Assembly: GCF_018837975.1 (NCBI RefSeq)
Contig: NZ_JAGSOY010000046.1
Coordinates: 1-39,052, forward strand
Reading direction: 5' to 3'
DNA: 39,052 nt
Source: Zooshikella harenae
GTDB taxonomy: Bacteria > Pseudomonadota > Gammaproteobacteria > Pseudomonadales > Zooshikellaceae
Shown here one piece after another: positions 24,317-33,206 of the stretch. The notes under the pieces are model-generated. The model saw only the letters and a program-made list of their open reading frames with translations. It was not told the origin of the DNA and did not search any database. A program made the position numbers and the translations under genes. How positions within the stretch are numbered: the first letter of the stretch is position 1; each line of letters begins with the position of its first letter.

Positions 24317-27079
24317 ATGGCAGGCAATTTACTACAAATTGGTACCAGTGGATTACAAGCTTATCAACGTGCGTTGAATACCACTGGGCATAATATTGCC
24401 AATGTTAATACGCCTGGTTATTCTCGGCAGGAAGCTGTTTTTACAACAGCCCAGGAACAACGAATCGCTAATTATTACCAGGGAAGTGGTGTTCTGGTTG
24501 ATGATATCCGTCGGTTTGCCAGCCAGTTTGTAATAAATCAACTACGTCAAGATACGTCTACTCACTCTCAGCTAAGCTCCTTTGATCTTAATATTCGACA
24601 GCTGGATTCATTATTAGCTGATGAAACTACAGGATTAAACGTCGGGCTAGATAAGTTTTTTAATGCGCTCCAAGCGGCTTCAGAAAATCCGACTTCTATT
24701 CCTGCACGACAGTTGGTGCTTACAGAAGCGAGTGGGTTAGCCAGTCGTTTTACAACGGTTCAAAGTACCATGGAATCGCAAAATAGAGCGATAAATCAGG
24801 AAATTGAAGCGTTGGTTGAACAAGTTAATTCTCTGGCATCTGGTATAGCTGAGTTAAACCGACAAATTGTAACTCAGCAAGGTAGTGGTGGTGATCCCAA
24901 TGACCTGTTGGATAAACGGGATGAGCTACTGAGGCAATTATCAGAAACTGTCTCAGTACAAGTTGTTGAGCAGGATGACAATACACTCAATGTATTTATT
25001 GGCAAAGGTCAGTCACTTGTTGTAGGTGTCAGTGCAAATGGCCTGTCGACACTCCCTGCAAAAACTGAAAGTGGTGGGGTGAATCTTGTTTTACAGGGTA
25101 CAGAACAAGTACTGGATAATCAGATAACAGGTGGTATGTTAGGTGGCTTGTTGGATTACCGTGATAATATTTTACAGTCTGCTTTTAATAATTTAGGGCT
25201 GGTGGCTTTAGCTGTAGGGAAAACGGTGAATGATCAGCAACGTATGGGATTGGATTTATCCAGTAGCTTTGGTGGTGAATTATTTAATGATGTGAATGAA
25301 CGTCAGGCGACTTTAGATCGGGTGACTGCTAGCCCTAATAATACGCCTCCCGTTGACCGGGTGATCAGCATTAGTATTGATGATGTTCAGGACTTAAAAG
25401 CGACTAATTACACCGTAGAGTTTATTAATAACTCTACGTTTACCGTTCGACGTGATAGTGATAATTCGATTGCCCTTCAAGCGTCCTTAAGTACTTTATT
25501 TCCTGAAACTGTTGAAGTGGATGGTATGCGCATTACCTTTGAATCGGGTAGTTTTCAACAGGGGGATGAGTTTTTTTTAGAACCTACCCGCAATGCTGCC
25601 AGTGAGTTTGCAGTAGAAATGGAAGATCCTCGTGAATTAGCCTTTGCTGCAGCGATCAGAACACAGACAACAACGACTAACCAAGGTACGGGGTCAATTT
25701 CGCAAGGTGATGTATTTCAGGTATATGATACTGAGACAGGTAATTTTTTGCCTGCATTTGCAACAGATGGCCAATTAACGCCACCACTGATTATCCGTTT
25801 TACTACCCCTACGACTTATGACGTATTGGATAATACTGATCCAGGTAATCCAAAACAATTGGACCCACCGATTCGAAATCAGGTATTTGTACCAGGTTCA
25901 CCCAAAGATGTGTTTACCTTAGATTCAGGACAGACTATTGCGACCAGTCAAGCTCGGGGTACTGGTGATGTTGGTTTAGTGAGTGCCCCTGTGACCGTGG
26001 CACTACCTGCAGTACCTAATCCAGTTAATGGTTATAGTGCGCAAGCGATAACCGTCACTAATCGTGACCCTGATACAGGTATTGTCACGACATCAACAGT
26101 CAATACCTTGGCTAATGCCACTGCCCAGGAAATTGCGAACCAACTGAATCAAGTCAGTGGCGTTTCGGCTAATGCATTTAACCAAGTGGAAATTACTAAT
26201 ATTATTGGTGGTTCAGGCGCCGCGATTGAGTTAAGTATTAATGGTGAAAGCTTGACAAATCCTGCATTAGGAACAGTGCCAGTTCCTGATGTCGATCCCT
26301 TAAAAAACGAAGCCTATATACAGGTTTTGGCTGATCGTATTAATAATAATGGCAATTTAACCAATCAGGGTGTTTATGCTGTTGTTTCAGAAACGCCAGG
26401 AGTGCCCCCTGTACCTACCTTAAAAGTCTACGCTACCACAGGTGTTGATTTGGATGTGCAAATGACAGCAGATGCTGCTGATAGCTTTGTGGTAAGCAAT
26501 GGGCAAACAGGTGCTGCATTATCAACGCAAACATTAACAGGTTCAGGCCCTGCCAATGCGACAGCGGTGACGATTGGCGGAAGTCTGGATGTTTCCATGG
26601 ATGATGGTGTGTCATTCAGGACTACGCCTTTTGTTAGCAGTATTTTTGGTGATACATCCAGTTTTGGTTTTGCGAAGTCTTCATTCAAAGGTTTTCAGGT
26701 GACGTTGCAAGGACGTCCAGAAGCAAATGATACATTTACCGTTGATTTTAATGAGAATGGTACGTCAGATAACCGTAATGGTTTTAAAATGGCTAACTTA
26801 GCCACTCAGAAAACCATTTTAGGTGGAACTGCCAGTTATTCAGAAGGGTATGGGCAACTTGTTGAGTTTATAGGCGTTAATGCCAGTCAGTCTCGTATCG
26901 ATTTAGATGCGAGTGAAGCATTACTAAACCAAACGGTTAGCCTAAGAAACTCGGAGTCTGGTGTGAATATGGATGAGGAAGCGGCTAATTTAATTCGATT
27001 TCAGCAGGCGTATAATGCTTCTGCACAGGTTATTAATGTGGCTCGAGAAATATTTGATACTCTGTTAAATGCGTTTTAG
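24317..27079 (+). CDS. flgK: FlgK hook-filament junction protein (HAP1), enlarged
   Basis: First hook-associated protein, between hook and filament. The N-terminus (LLQIGTSGLQAYQRALNTTG, then HNIANVNTPGYSRQEAVF) and the C-terminus (VNMDEEAANLIRFQQAYNAS and a final helix) are canonical. At 920 aa it is far longer than E. coli FlgK (547) and longer than P. aeruginosa FlgK (683). The extra middle region has repeated modules: a GMRITF...QQGDEFFLEP element near residue 403, a similar GFQVTLQGRPEANDTF element near 792, and a TTSTVNTLANATAQEIANQL element near 591-612 that resembles one in FlgE. It is one intact frame. It starts 34 nt after flgJ with AAGG ten bases ahead. A nearby TTGGCAC resembles a -24 box but lacks a matching -12. 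Confidence 0.94.
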   Translation: MAGNLLQIGTSGLQAYQRALNTTGHNIANVNTPGYSRQEAVFTTAQEQRIANYYQGSGVLVDDIRRFASQFVINQLRQDTSTHSQLSSFDLNIRQLDSLLADETTGLNVGLDKFFNALQAASENPTSIPARQLVLTEASGLASRFTTVQSTMESQNRAINQEIEALVEQVNSLASGIAELNRQIVTQQGSGGDPNDLLDKRDELLRQLSETVSVQVVEQDDNTLNVFIGKGQSLVVGVSANGLSTLPAKTESGGVNLVLQGTEQVLDNQITGGMLGGLLDYRDNILQSAFNNLGLVALAVGKTVNDQQRMGLDLSSSFGGELFNDVNERQATLDRVTASPNNTPPVDRVISISIDDVQDLKATNYTVEFINNSTFTVRRDSDNSIALQASLSTLFPETVEVDGMRITFESGSFQQGDEFFLEPTRNAASEFAVEMEDPRELAFAAAIRTQTTTTNQGTGSISQGDVFQVYDTETGNFLPAFATDGQLTPPLIIRFTTPTTYDVLDNTDPGNPKQLDPPIRNQVFVPGSPKDVFTLDSGQTIATSQARGTGDVGLVSAPVTVALPAVPNPVNGYSAQAITVTNRDPDTGIVTTSTVNTLANATAQEIANQLNQVSGVSANAFNQVEITNIIGGSGAAIELSINGESLTNPALGTVPVPDVDPLKNEAYIQVLADRINNNGNLTNQGVYAVVSETPGVPPVPTLKVYATTGVDLDVQMTADAADSFVVSNGQTGAALSTQTLTGSGPANATAVTIGGSLDVSMDDGVSFRTTPFVSSIFGDTSSFGFAKSSFKGFQVTLQGRPEANDTFTVDFNENGTSDNRNGFKMANLATQKTILGGTASYSEGYGQLVEFIGVNASQSRIDLDASEALLNQTVSLRNSESGVNMDEEAANLIRFQQAYNASAQVINVAREIFDTLLNAF

Positions 27080-27168
27080 CAATGCCATGTTGGAATATGC
27101 AGAGTAAAGAGAAAAGCACATGACTAAAGGGAATTTAAACTAAGTGGTCTAAGCGTGAGAGTAAAACA

Positions 27169-28407
27169 ATGAGAATTTCAAATATTGATATTTTTAAAGC
27201 GGGCTTGGATCAAATCCTAAAAAATAATGAGCGCGTTGTTAATACACAACAACAAGTGGCTTCAGGTCGACGAATTGTAACGCCTGGTGATGATCCCGTT
27301 GCGACGACAAAAGTACTGGCAGTTAACCAGGAATTAGCCATTTTAGATCAGTATAAGCGTAATTTAGACGGAGCTGAAAATAATTTAAAATTGGAAGAAG
27401 CGGTATTAACTGGTGTGGTTAATATTATGCAGCGAGTACGGGAGCTCACCATTCAGGCGGGAGATGGTATTCTAACGGAAGAGGACAAGCGTGCAATAGC
27501 TGATGAAGTTGAAGTACGTTTAAAGGAGTTGCAAGACAGCTTAAACCGCAAAGATGCATCAGGGGTTTATATTTTTGCAGGTTTTCAGGCTGACGAGCCT
27601 CCTTTTGTTGAAAAAGCAGGCGGGGGATTCGAGTTTACCGGAGATGAGGGACAGCGTTTTTTGCAAATAGCAGCGAGCACCACCGTTGCTATTAATGACT
27701 CAGGTAAAGGTATTTTTGTTGATATACCCAGTGCGCAAAAAACTTTTTTATCGTCTGCCAGTGATTCAAATACCGCGAGTCCTCCAGCCAAAATCAGTGT
27801 CGGGCAAATTATTGATCAAGATGCGTTAGATACATTCTATCCTGAAGATATTGTTATCACCTTCAACCCTGAAACGGATATTGTACCCAATGGTCCAAAT
27901 TATACGATTAAAACGGCCAATGGAGGGCTAACACTGGTCTCCAATCAAGCGTTTGCTGCAGGTGATAGTATTGCGATTAAAGGGATGAATGTGACCATTG
28001 ATGGTGTACCGAGCCAAGGAGATAGTTTTTTCCTGAAAACCAGTGATAAACAAGATGCTTTAACTACAGTAAAACGGCTTCAGGATGCTTTAAATAATTC
28101 AAGTAATGATGAACAGGGGAGACAGTTATTAGCTCAGCTAGTGTCAGATACATTGGTTAATATTGATAATACCCTTGAAAGTATGACTAATACACAAGCA
28201 AAAATTGGTGGGCGTTTAAATACCATTGAGTCGACACGTAACTTACAAGAGGATGTTGAAATTGTCAGTGAAGAGCTACTGTCAGAATTACTTTATGTCG
28301 ATGAGGCAGAAGCGATTAGTCAACTTTCATTTGAAAACTATCTCTTACAAGCGGCTCAGCAGAGCTATGTTGCTATTACTAACTTGTCACTATTCAATCA
28401 ACTATAA
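27169..28407 (+). CDS. flgL: FlgL hook-filament junction protein (HAP3)
   Basis: Third hook-associated protein, joining FlgK to the flagellin filament. It is 412 aa (E. coli 317). The flagellin-like N-terminus has IFKAGLDQILKNNERVVNTQ and ASGRRIVTPGDDPVATTK. The C-terminus has YVDEAEAISQLSFENYLLQA and SYVAITNLSLFNQL. The middle includes GMNVTIDGVPSQGDSFFLK near residue 272, similar to modules in FlgK. It is 89 nt after flgK with a weak Shine-Dalgarno, and is the last flagellar structural gene in this block. Confidence 0.94.
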   Translation: MRISNIDIFKAGLDQILKNNERVVNTQQQVASGRRIVTPGDDPVATTKVLAVNQELAILDQYKRNLDGAENNLKLEEAVLTGVVNIMQRVRELTIQAGDGILTEEDKRAIADEVEVRLKELQDSLNRKDASGVYIFAGFQADEPPFVEKAGGGFEFTGDEGQRFLQIAASTTVAINDSGKGIFVDIPSAQKTFLSSASDSNTASPPAKISVGQIIDQDALDTFYPEDIVITFNPETDIVPNGPNYTIKTANGGLTLVSNQAFAAGDSIAIKGMNVTIDGVPSQGDSFFLKTSDKQDALTTVKRLQDALNNSSNDEQGRQLLAQLVSDTLVNIDNTLESMTNTQAKIGGRLNTIESTRNLQEDVEIVSEELLSELLYVDEAEAISQLSFENYLLQAAQQSYVAITNLSLFNQL

Positions 28408-28412
28408 ATAAG

Positions 28413-28436
28413 TATACCCATAACATAGGGTTTTTA
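28413..28436 (+). terminator. candidate terminator after flgL
   Basis: TATACCC (28413-28419), an 8-nt spacer, then GGGT (28428-28431) running into TTTTT. The ACCC/GGGT stem is only 4 bp, so it is weak, but its place 5 nt after the flgL stop and its U-run fit an intrinsic terminator. Confidence 0.35.
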
Positions 28437-28668
28437 TGCCCCTTGTGCTCAAAGAGTATAAAAATGATTTGTGAAGGATATAGGAAGGTATTTTTGACAG
28501 GGAGGGAAATATCATAAAAGTGCAATCAACTAGGCAGAAAAACTAAATGCTGTCTATTCTGATTAGATACTCCCTATATTATAGGTATATCTAAATAGTT
28601 TTTATGGTTCATTATAACCGCAGTGAAAAGCATATTTGTTGTGAGTGGACCGAGAAGGAATCAATAAT

Positions 28669-29745
28669 ATGATCAATGTTACCCGATCACACCTTCCTTC
28701 TAGAGAAAAACTCGATGCTTATATAAGTCAGTTATATGACACTGCCTATTTAACAAACTTTGGCCCTTTAGAACAGCAGTTAACAAAAGCACTGGAACAG
28801 TACTTAAACGTTAATCATCTTGTATTAATGGCGAATGGCACACTTGCCTTAATGTTATTAATGCGAGGGTTGGGGCTTAAAGGTGAAGTGATCACGACCA
28901 GCTATACATTTCCAGCAACAGCTGCTGCTATACGGTGGAGTGGTTTAGCGCCGAAGTTTGCAGACATTAATGCCGCAGACTGGACAATTGATCCGAATAA
29001 AATTGAAGATTTAATTACGCCACAAACTGCAGCGATTCTGGCCACTCATGTTTATGGTAATCCTTGTGATATTGACGCTCTAACAACGTTAGGTGAACAA
29101 TATAAGTTGCCTGTTTTGTATGATGGAGCCCATGGATTTGGAATTCAGCATGCTGAGCAAAGCTTGTTAGGAATGGGGGTTGGTACAGCGGTGAGTTTTC
29201 ATGCAACAAAATTATTTCATACTGTTGAGGGGGGAGGCGTTGTTGTCGAGGATCCTGACTTGGCCGCGAGATTGAAACGGTTAATCAACTTTGGTATCGC
29301 AGGGCCAGAACAAGTCTCAGAAGTTGGGATTAATGCAAAAATGTCTGAGCTACACGCAGCTGTGGGGCTTGCTAACTTGCAGGAAATTAATGGTTGCATT
29401 CGGTTGCGTCGGAGTCATTTGCATTACTATCAGCAACGATTAGATCATTCTGGTATTCAGTGGCAACAATGGCGTATTAATACGACAACAAATGGTGCTT
29501 ATGCACCTGTGAATTTGCCTAGTGAGCACAGTTTACTTAACGTCAAGCAGCAACTAGAAGCAAATAATATTTTTCCTCGGCGTTATTTTTATCCAAGTTT
29601 GGATGTCTTACCCTGTCATGGTGCCCCCAAAAATACGCCGAATGCACAACACATTGCCGCTACGACATTATGCTTGCCTTTATATGCTGAGTTAACTCAA
29701 GCCCAGTTAGATCTTATTTGTGACTCCGTTTTGTCATCACTTTAA
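28669..29745 (+). CDS. DegT/DnrJ/EryC1/StrS-family sugar aminotransferase
   Basis: PLP-dependent aminotransferase that converts a keto group on a nucleotide-linked sugar to an amine. It is 358 aa from ATG 28669, after AAGGA nine bases ahead; the frame is open to GTG 28645. Family motifs are intact: LTNFGPLEQQL, NGTLALMLLM, TTSYTFPATAAA, ILATHVYGNPCDIDA, YDGAHGFG with the PLP-ring aspartate, and SFHATKLFHTVEGGG with the Schiff-base lysine. This motif set is close to dTDP-4-amino-sugar aminotransferases of the VioA/FdtB kind. It is upstream of a methyltransferase, together plausibly making a methylated amino sugar. Being next to flgL it could serve flagellin glycosylation, but that is inference. 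Confidence 0.88.
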   Translation: MINVTRSHLPSREKLDAYISQLYDTAYLTNFGPLEQQLTKALEQYLNVNHLVLMANGTLALMLLMRGLGLKGEVITTSYTFPATAAAIRWSGLAPKFADINAADWTIDPNKIEDLITPQTAAILATHVYGNPCDIDALTTLGEQYKLPVLYDGAHGFGIQHAEQSLLGMGVGTAVSFHATKLFHTVEGGGVVVEDPDLAARLKRLINFGIAGPEQVSEVGINAKMSELHAAVGLANLQEINGCIRLRRSHLHYYQQRLDHSGIQWQQWRINTTTNGAYAPVNLPSEHSLLNVKQQLEANNIFPRRYFYPSLDVLPCHGAPKNTPNAQHIAATTLCLPLYAELTQAQLDLICDSVLSSL

Positions 29746-29807
29746 AACCTCGATTATTTATAGTGCATTTGCCTTTTAACGTTCTCTGAGACTGCTTAAA
29801 AAGTAAT

Positions 29808-30563
29808 ATGGATAATTTAGATTTAGACAAGCTGACGGAAAATAATCAGGAGCGAGATTATTTTTATCAATTTGACCGTCATATGCATGGCTTTATGTTG
29901 CGAACGTTCTTGCCGTACTTTCCTGATAAGCCAAATAAAGCGTTAGAGTTAGGTTGTTTTGAAGGGGCTTTCTCTACTCTGATTCAGTCACACTTTAGTC
30001 AGCTAACGTTAGTGGAAGGGGCAAAACAGGCTGCAGAAAAAACCCGTCATTTATTGTCTTCATATTGTTCAACGTCATCAGTTGAAGTTATTTGCGAGCG
30101 GTTTGAGCGCTTACAACTAAACCAGCAGTTCGATTGTATATTTCTACTCCATGTATTAGAACACATTGAGATGCCAAATAAATTGTTACAAAGAATAAAA
30201 CGCTGGTTAGCGCCAGAGGGAAAATTTTTTGTGGCTTGCCCTAATGCAATGGCAGCATCTCGGCAGATTGCTGTTAAGATGGAGTTAATTTCAGCGCCAG
30301 AGGCTGTTACAGATGGTGAGAGGCTACATGGTCATTATCGAACGTATGCTCTCGATACGCTTTCTACTGAAGTTAACAATGCAGGATTCGCTATTATTGA
30401 AAGTGGTGGTATTTGCTTTAAGCCATTGGCTAACTTCCAGTTGGACAAGGCTTTTGAGCAAAAAATAATTGATGATGCTTTTTTGGAGGGGTGCTTCAAG
30501 TTAGGGGATGTATATCCAGAATTGTGTGCTTCGATTTTTGTGGTTGCTACATTACCTGAATAA
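29808..30563 (+). CDS. class I SAM-dependent methyltransferase
   Basis: A 251-aa methyltransferase of the Methyltransf_11/23 type. SAM motif I is ALELGCFEGAFSTLI near residues 45-59. The acidic end of strand 2 is LTLVEGAK. Motif IV is FDCIFLLHVLEHIEMP, followed by the post-motif GKFFVACPNA. It is 62 nt after the aminotransferase. The His/Tyr-rich GERLHGHYRTYAL near residues 168-180 is typical of small-molecule or sugar methyltransferases next to glycan genes. The substrate is unknown. It converges with the minus-strand hydrolase, 31 nt apart, with no visible terminator. Confidence 0.85.
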   Translation: MDNLDLDKLTENNQERDYFYQFDRHMHGFMLRTFLPYFPDKPNKALELGCFEGAFSTLIQSHFSQLTLVEGAKQAAEKTRHLLSSYCSTSSVEVICERFERLQLNQQFDCIFLLHVLEHIEMPNKLLQRIKRWLAPEGKFFVACPNAMAASRQIAVKMELISAPEAVTDGERLHGHYRTYALDTLSTEVNNAGFAIIESGGICFKPLANFQLDKAFEQKIIDDAFLEGCFKLGDVYPELCASIFVVATLPE

Positions 30564-30594
30564 ATTTATCCAGTAAAAGCAGCAACCATACTAT

Positions 30595-31629
30595 TTACAT
30601 CGAGGGTGGTTTAACTGCATAGAGTAAACAGTCTTCTACTGCAATTGTGGGGTTACGGGTAATCATAAATAACTTTAGTGTTTGTGTTGGGTAAAGCGTA
30701 TGGTCCTTTATACAAAAATAGTCATGGAAAGCATCTTTACCTGCCGCATTGAGTAGCTTGAAGCTTTCTCGATTGTTATGTTTAGTCCAACCGAGCGGCA
30801 TATCTGGAGTAATAATCCCAAAGTTAAATTGTTCAATATCTTCTCGTAATGTCAGATCAGTGTAGGAACAATATTGGTTGGCATAATTGATAATAGTGCT
30901 TTCCTTTACCTGTAAGCGCACAGGGTGATACAAGATTTCAAGTGTGTTGGGGATAGCGGTATTATAAACGTTTTCTTCCTGTAGAAAACGAACCAAGCCT
31001 TGATAAGCAACAGTGTGAGAAGTATTACAGTTTGCGCCACCACACTCAATGGTTACTGTAGGTACACTATGCTCACTTAACTCCATCAGTGCCCCTAACT
31101 TAATTTCGGTAATTATCATCTGGTTGGTAAACAGAGTAACCAGCTGTTGGTGTTGATTATCAGCAGAAATTGATACAGAAAAGTCGGGCCCTTTTCCTGA
31201 AGTATTATGTATATCGATAATGGCCTCAGGTTGGTAGTGATTTAGTTGGGCTAAAATACTCTCGGCCAAAAAACCGGGTAAATCATCGTGGGGGCCGTTA
31301 AAACAGCGATTAAGATCCCTCAGGTGGGGCAAATGTCGGTAACTAAAGCGTGGTGATGTCAGTGCTGTTTGTACGGCAGCAATAATAATGATGGTATTAA
31401 CAGCAGGGGTAAAAAATGAGTGGGTTAGCCATTTATGAATGGCAATCAACCCTGAGGGCTCATTGCCATGAAGTAGCGTAACAATTGCTCGGTGACGCGA
31501 AGTATCTTTACCCTGAATCCAAAAGAGAGTGGGATAAGATAACTGTTCTAAAAATAATTCGGGTGTTGAGGGCCACTGCTGCTCTTGTGGATTTTCGATA
31601 ACATGTAAAAGACGACGATTTACTGGCAT
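30595..31629 (-). CDS. AstE/aspartoacylase-family zinc hydrolase
   Basis: Zinc-dependent carboxypeptidase-like enzyme that removes acyl or aminoacyl groups from amino acids (M14 fold). Motifs: the H-x2-E zinc site in LLHGNEPSG, DLNRCFNG (arginine and asparagine for substrate carboxylate), and the third ligand in IIDIHNTSG. A catalytic Glu is likely in VTIECGG. At 344 aa it fits the family. Its ATG lies 10 nt inside the end of the upstream ligase gene, so the two are translationally coupled. Although AstE (succinylglutamate desuccinylase) is the nearest named relative, no other ast gene is present, so I do not assign arginine catabolism. Confidence 0.82.
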   Translation of the reverse strand: MPVNRRLLHVIENPQEQQWPSTPELFLEQLSYPTLFWIQGKDTSRHRAIVTLLHGNEPSGLIAIHKWLTHSFFTPAVNTIIIIAAVQTALTSPRFSYRHLPHLRDLNRCFNGPHDDLPGFLAESILAQLNHYQPEAIIDIHNTSGKGPDFSVSISADNQHQQLVTLFTNQMIITEIKLGALMELSEHSVPTVTIECGGANCNTSHTVAYQGLVRFLQEENVYNTAIPNTLEILYHPVRLQVKESTIINYANQYCSYTDLTLREDIEQFNFGIITPDMPLGWTKHNNRESFKLLNAAGKDAFHDYFCIKDHTLYPTQTLKLFMITRNPTIAVEDCLLYAVKPPSM

Positions 31630-33107
31630 AGTTGTTTAGGCCATTCTACGATAGAAGCGTAAGTATTAAAGTTCTGGATATAGTGCTCAGTTAAGTATTT
31701 TAATGCTTCATCAGTATGATATTTTTGTTTGAGCTGGTTGAGTATTTTTAACTGCCATGAGGCACCATTGATTTTTTGTGTTAATCGTTTTTCAACATTA
31801 CTCAGCAACCAGCCTACTTCATCCTCTGCAATGCCTATTTGATAAAGACCTTTCTCTGCAATAGGCAGTAACTCTTTTGCTAAGTCTACGACAGGTATTT
31901 CCTGTAAATGGTGATGTTGAGTATCTGGCCAAATTAATGAAGCATCGAGTCCTTGTTTAGCTGCTTCGTAAAAGTTATATTTTGCATAGTTAAACGGTAA
32001 TCCAATAATAAGTTGTTCTATCGTGTCATTCAATCCTTCGGCCATACCTATTAAAAATGCAGCATTGGCAATCATATCATCGATTGTCGGTCCAGCGGGA
32101 AGAGATCGCATTTCAATGCGTAAATGACCATTTGCAGTAGGGTCATAAACTGGCCGGTTCCAAGGCCATACTGAGCTTTGATGTAGCCGCAGCTCATCTA
32201 GGGTTGGTGTAATACCCTGGCTTAATTGTTCTTGACTATTATGATGACTGGTAACGGGTAAAATGGGAGCATACAGATATACGGCTTCAGCAAGCAATTC
32301 AAATGCGCCTTCTCTGACCCAACCCGTACCAAAATTAACACGTGCAGGATGATGCCATTTGTGATGATTTCTGTTTTCGACTGAGTGCTTAAATAATGCA
32401 ATCCGTGTTTCCTGCCAGAGAGCATGTCCAAAGAGTGTAGGAGAGTTTGCACCAAGCGCTAAAGCAATAGGCGTCACTAGTTGTACAGCGTTAAAACGTT
32501 TAGCAAAAACTTCAGGTAATACCCGATAATGAATCTGAAAGGAAGTATTTGCACCTTCCATGGTAATGTCTGGACTCATCATTTGCAGTGGGTGTGAGCC
32601 ATCAATGTTTATTTGAAATGGCATATCTCCGATTGAGCTTAAGGCTTTGGACAGTGCATGATAACGAGGAATATCGGTCATCGCTTCTGCACTGATATCT
32701 TTCTTTTCTAACGTAGGTAAAATACCAATAGGTAAAATTCGGGCATTCAGTGTTTGACTGCAAAGGTTAAGGCGTTTGATAACACAGTTTATCTCTTTGG
32801 CTATTTGCCTAAAAGGCTGATGCTCAATTAAGACGGGAGAAAGGTTATATTCAAGATTAAATTGATTAAGTTCTAGGGTAAGTTGGGGGTCATTAATCAG
32901 GTTTGCTATGCGTTGATTAAGGTGGATTGGACGACACTTATCATCAACAATATACATTTCCAGCTCAGCACCAACGGACCCTGGTCCTTGTCCAAAGCCT
33001 GGTTTTTGTAGCAACTTTTGAAAAGTCGATAGGTTAGCATGTAGCCTTTCTGTGAAAAGAAGGTAGTCATTTGCAGTAAAATGATCATGGCTGATAGATA
33101 GTCCCAT
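31620..33107 (-). CDS. GCS2-family carboxylate-amine ligase (glutamate-cysteine ligase-like)
   Basis: ATP-dependent amide-bond-forming enzyme of the GCS2 family (COG2170), the glutamine-synthetase-like fold. It is 495 aa. Seen: GSVGAELEMYIVD (metal-binding Glu at the N-terminus), FNLEYNLSPVLIE, FQINIDGSHPLQMM, TSFQIHYRV, and NGHLRIEMRSLPAGPT with the arginine-bearing phosphate site. Annotation pipelines often name such proteins glutamate-cysteine ligase, but the family also contains ligases that join glutamate or other acids to different amines. It overlaps the downstream aspartoacylase-like hydrolase by 10 nt, suggesting a make-and-break pair for one amide compound. The ATG at 33107 has only a GGAA upstream. 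Confidence 0.78.
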   Translation of the reverse strand: MGLSISHDHFTANDYLLFTERLHANLSTFQKLLQKPGFGQGPGSVGAELEMYIVDDKCRPIHLNQRIANLINDPQLTLELNQFNLEYNLSPVLIEHQPFRQIAKEINCVIKRLNLCSQTLNARILPIGILPTLEKKDISAEAMTDIPRYHALSKALSSIGDMPFQINIDGSHPLQMMSPDITMEGANTSFQIHYRVLPEVFAKRFNAVQLVTPIALALGANSPTLFGHALWQETRIALFKHSVENRNHHKWHHPARVNFGTGWVREGAFELLAEAVYLYAPILPVTSHHNSQEQLSQGITPTLDELRLHQSSVWPWNRPVYDPTANGHLRIEMRSLPAGPTIDDMIANAAFLIGMAEGLNDTIEQLIIGLPFNYAKYNFYEAAKQGLDASLIWPDTQHHHLQEIPVVDLAKELLPIAEKGLYQIGIAEDEVGWLLSNVEKRLTQKINGASWQLKILNQLKQKYHTDEALKYLTEHYIQNFNTYASIVEWPKQLCQ

Positions 33108-33206
33108 GAGGAAATTTCCATATTATATTCTTGTGATTTTAATGGTTCTCCTACTACTAACCTAAGTATATACCGATTTGCTAAGGATTTTTAACCCGGT
33201 TGAGTG

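Noticed and set aside
30595-31629. Succinylglutamate desuccinylase (astE) of the arginine AST pathway
   Set aside because: No astA, astB, astC or astD nearby, and the gene is coupled to a GCS2 ligase, so I kept the family name only.
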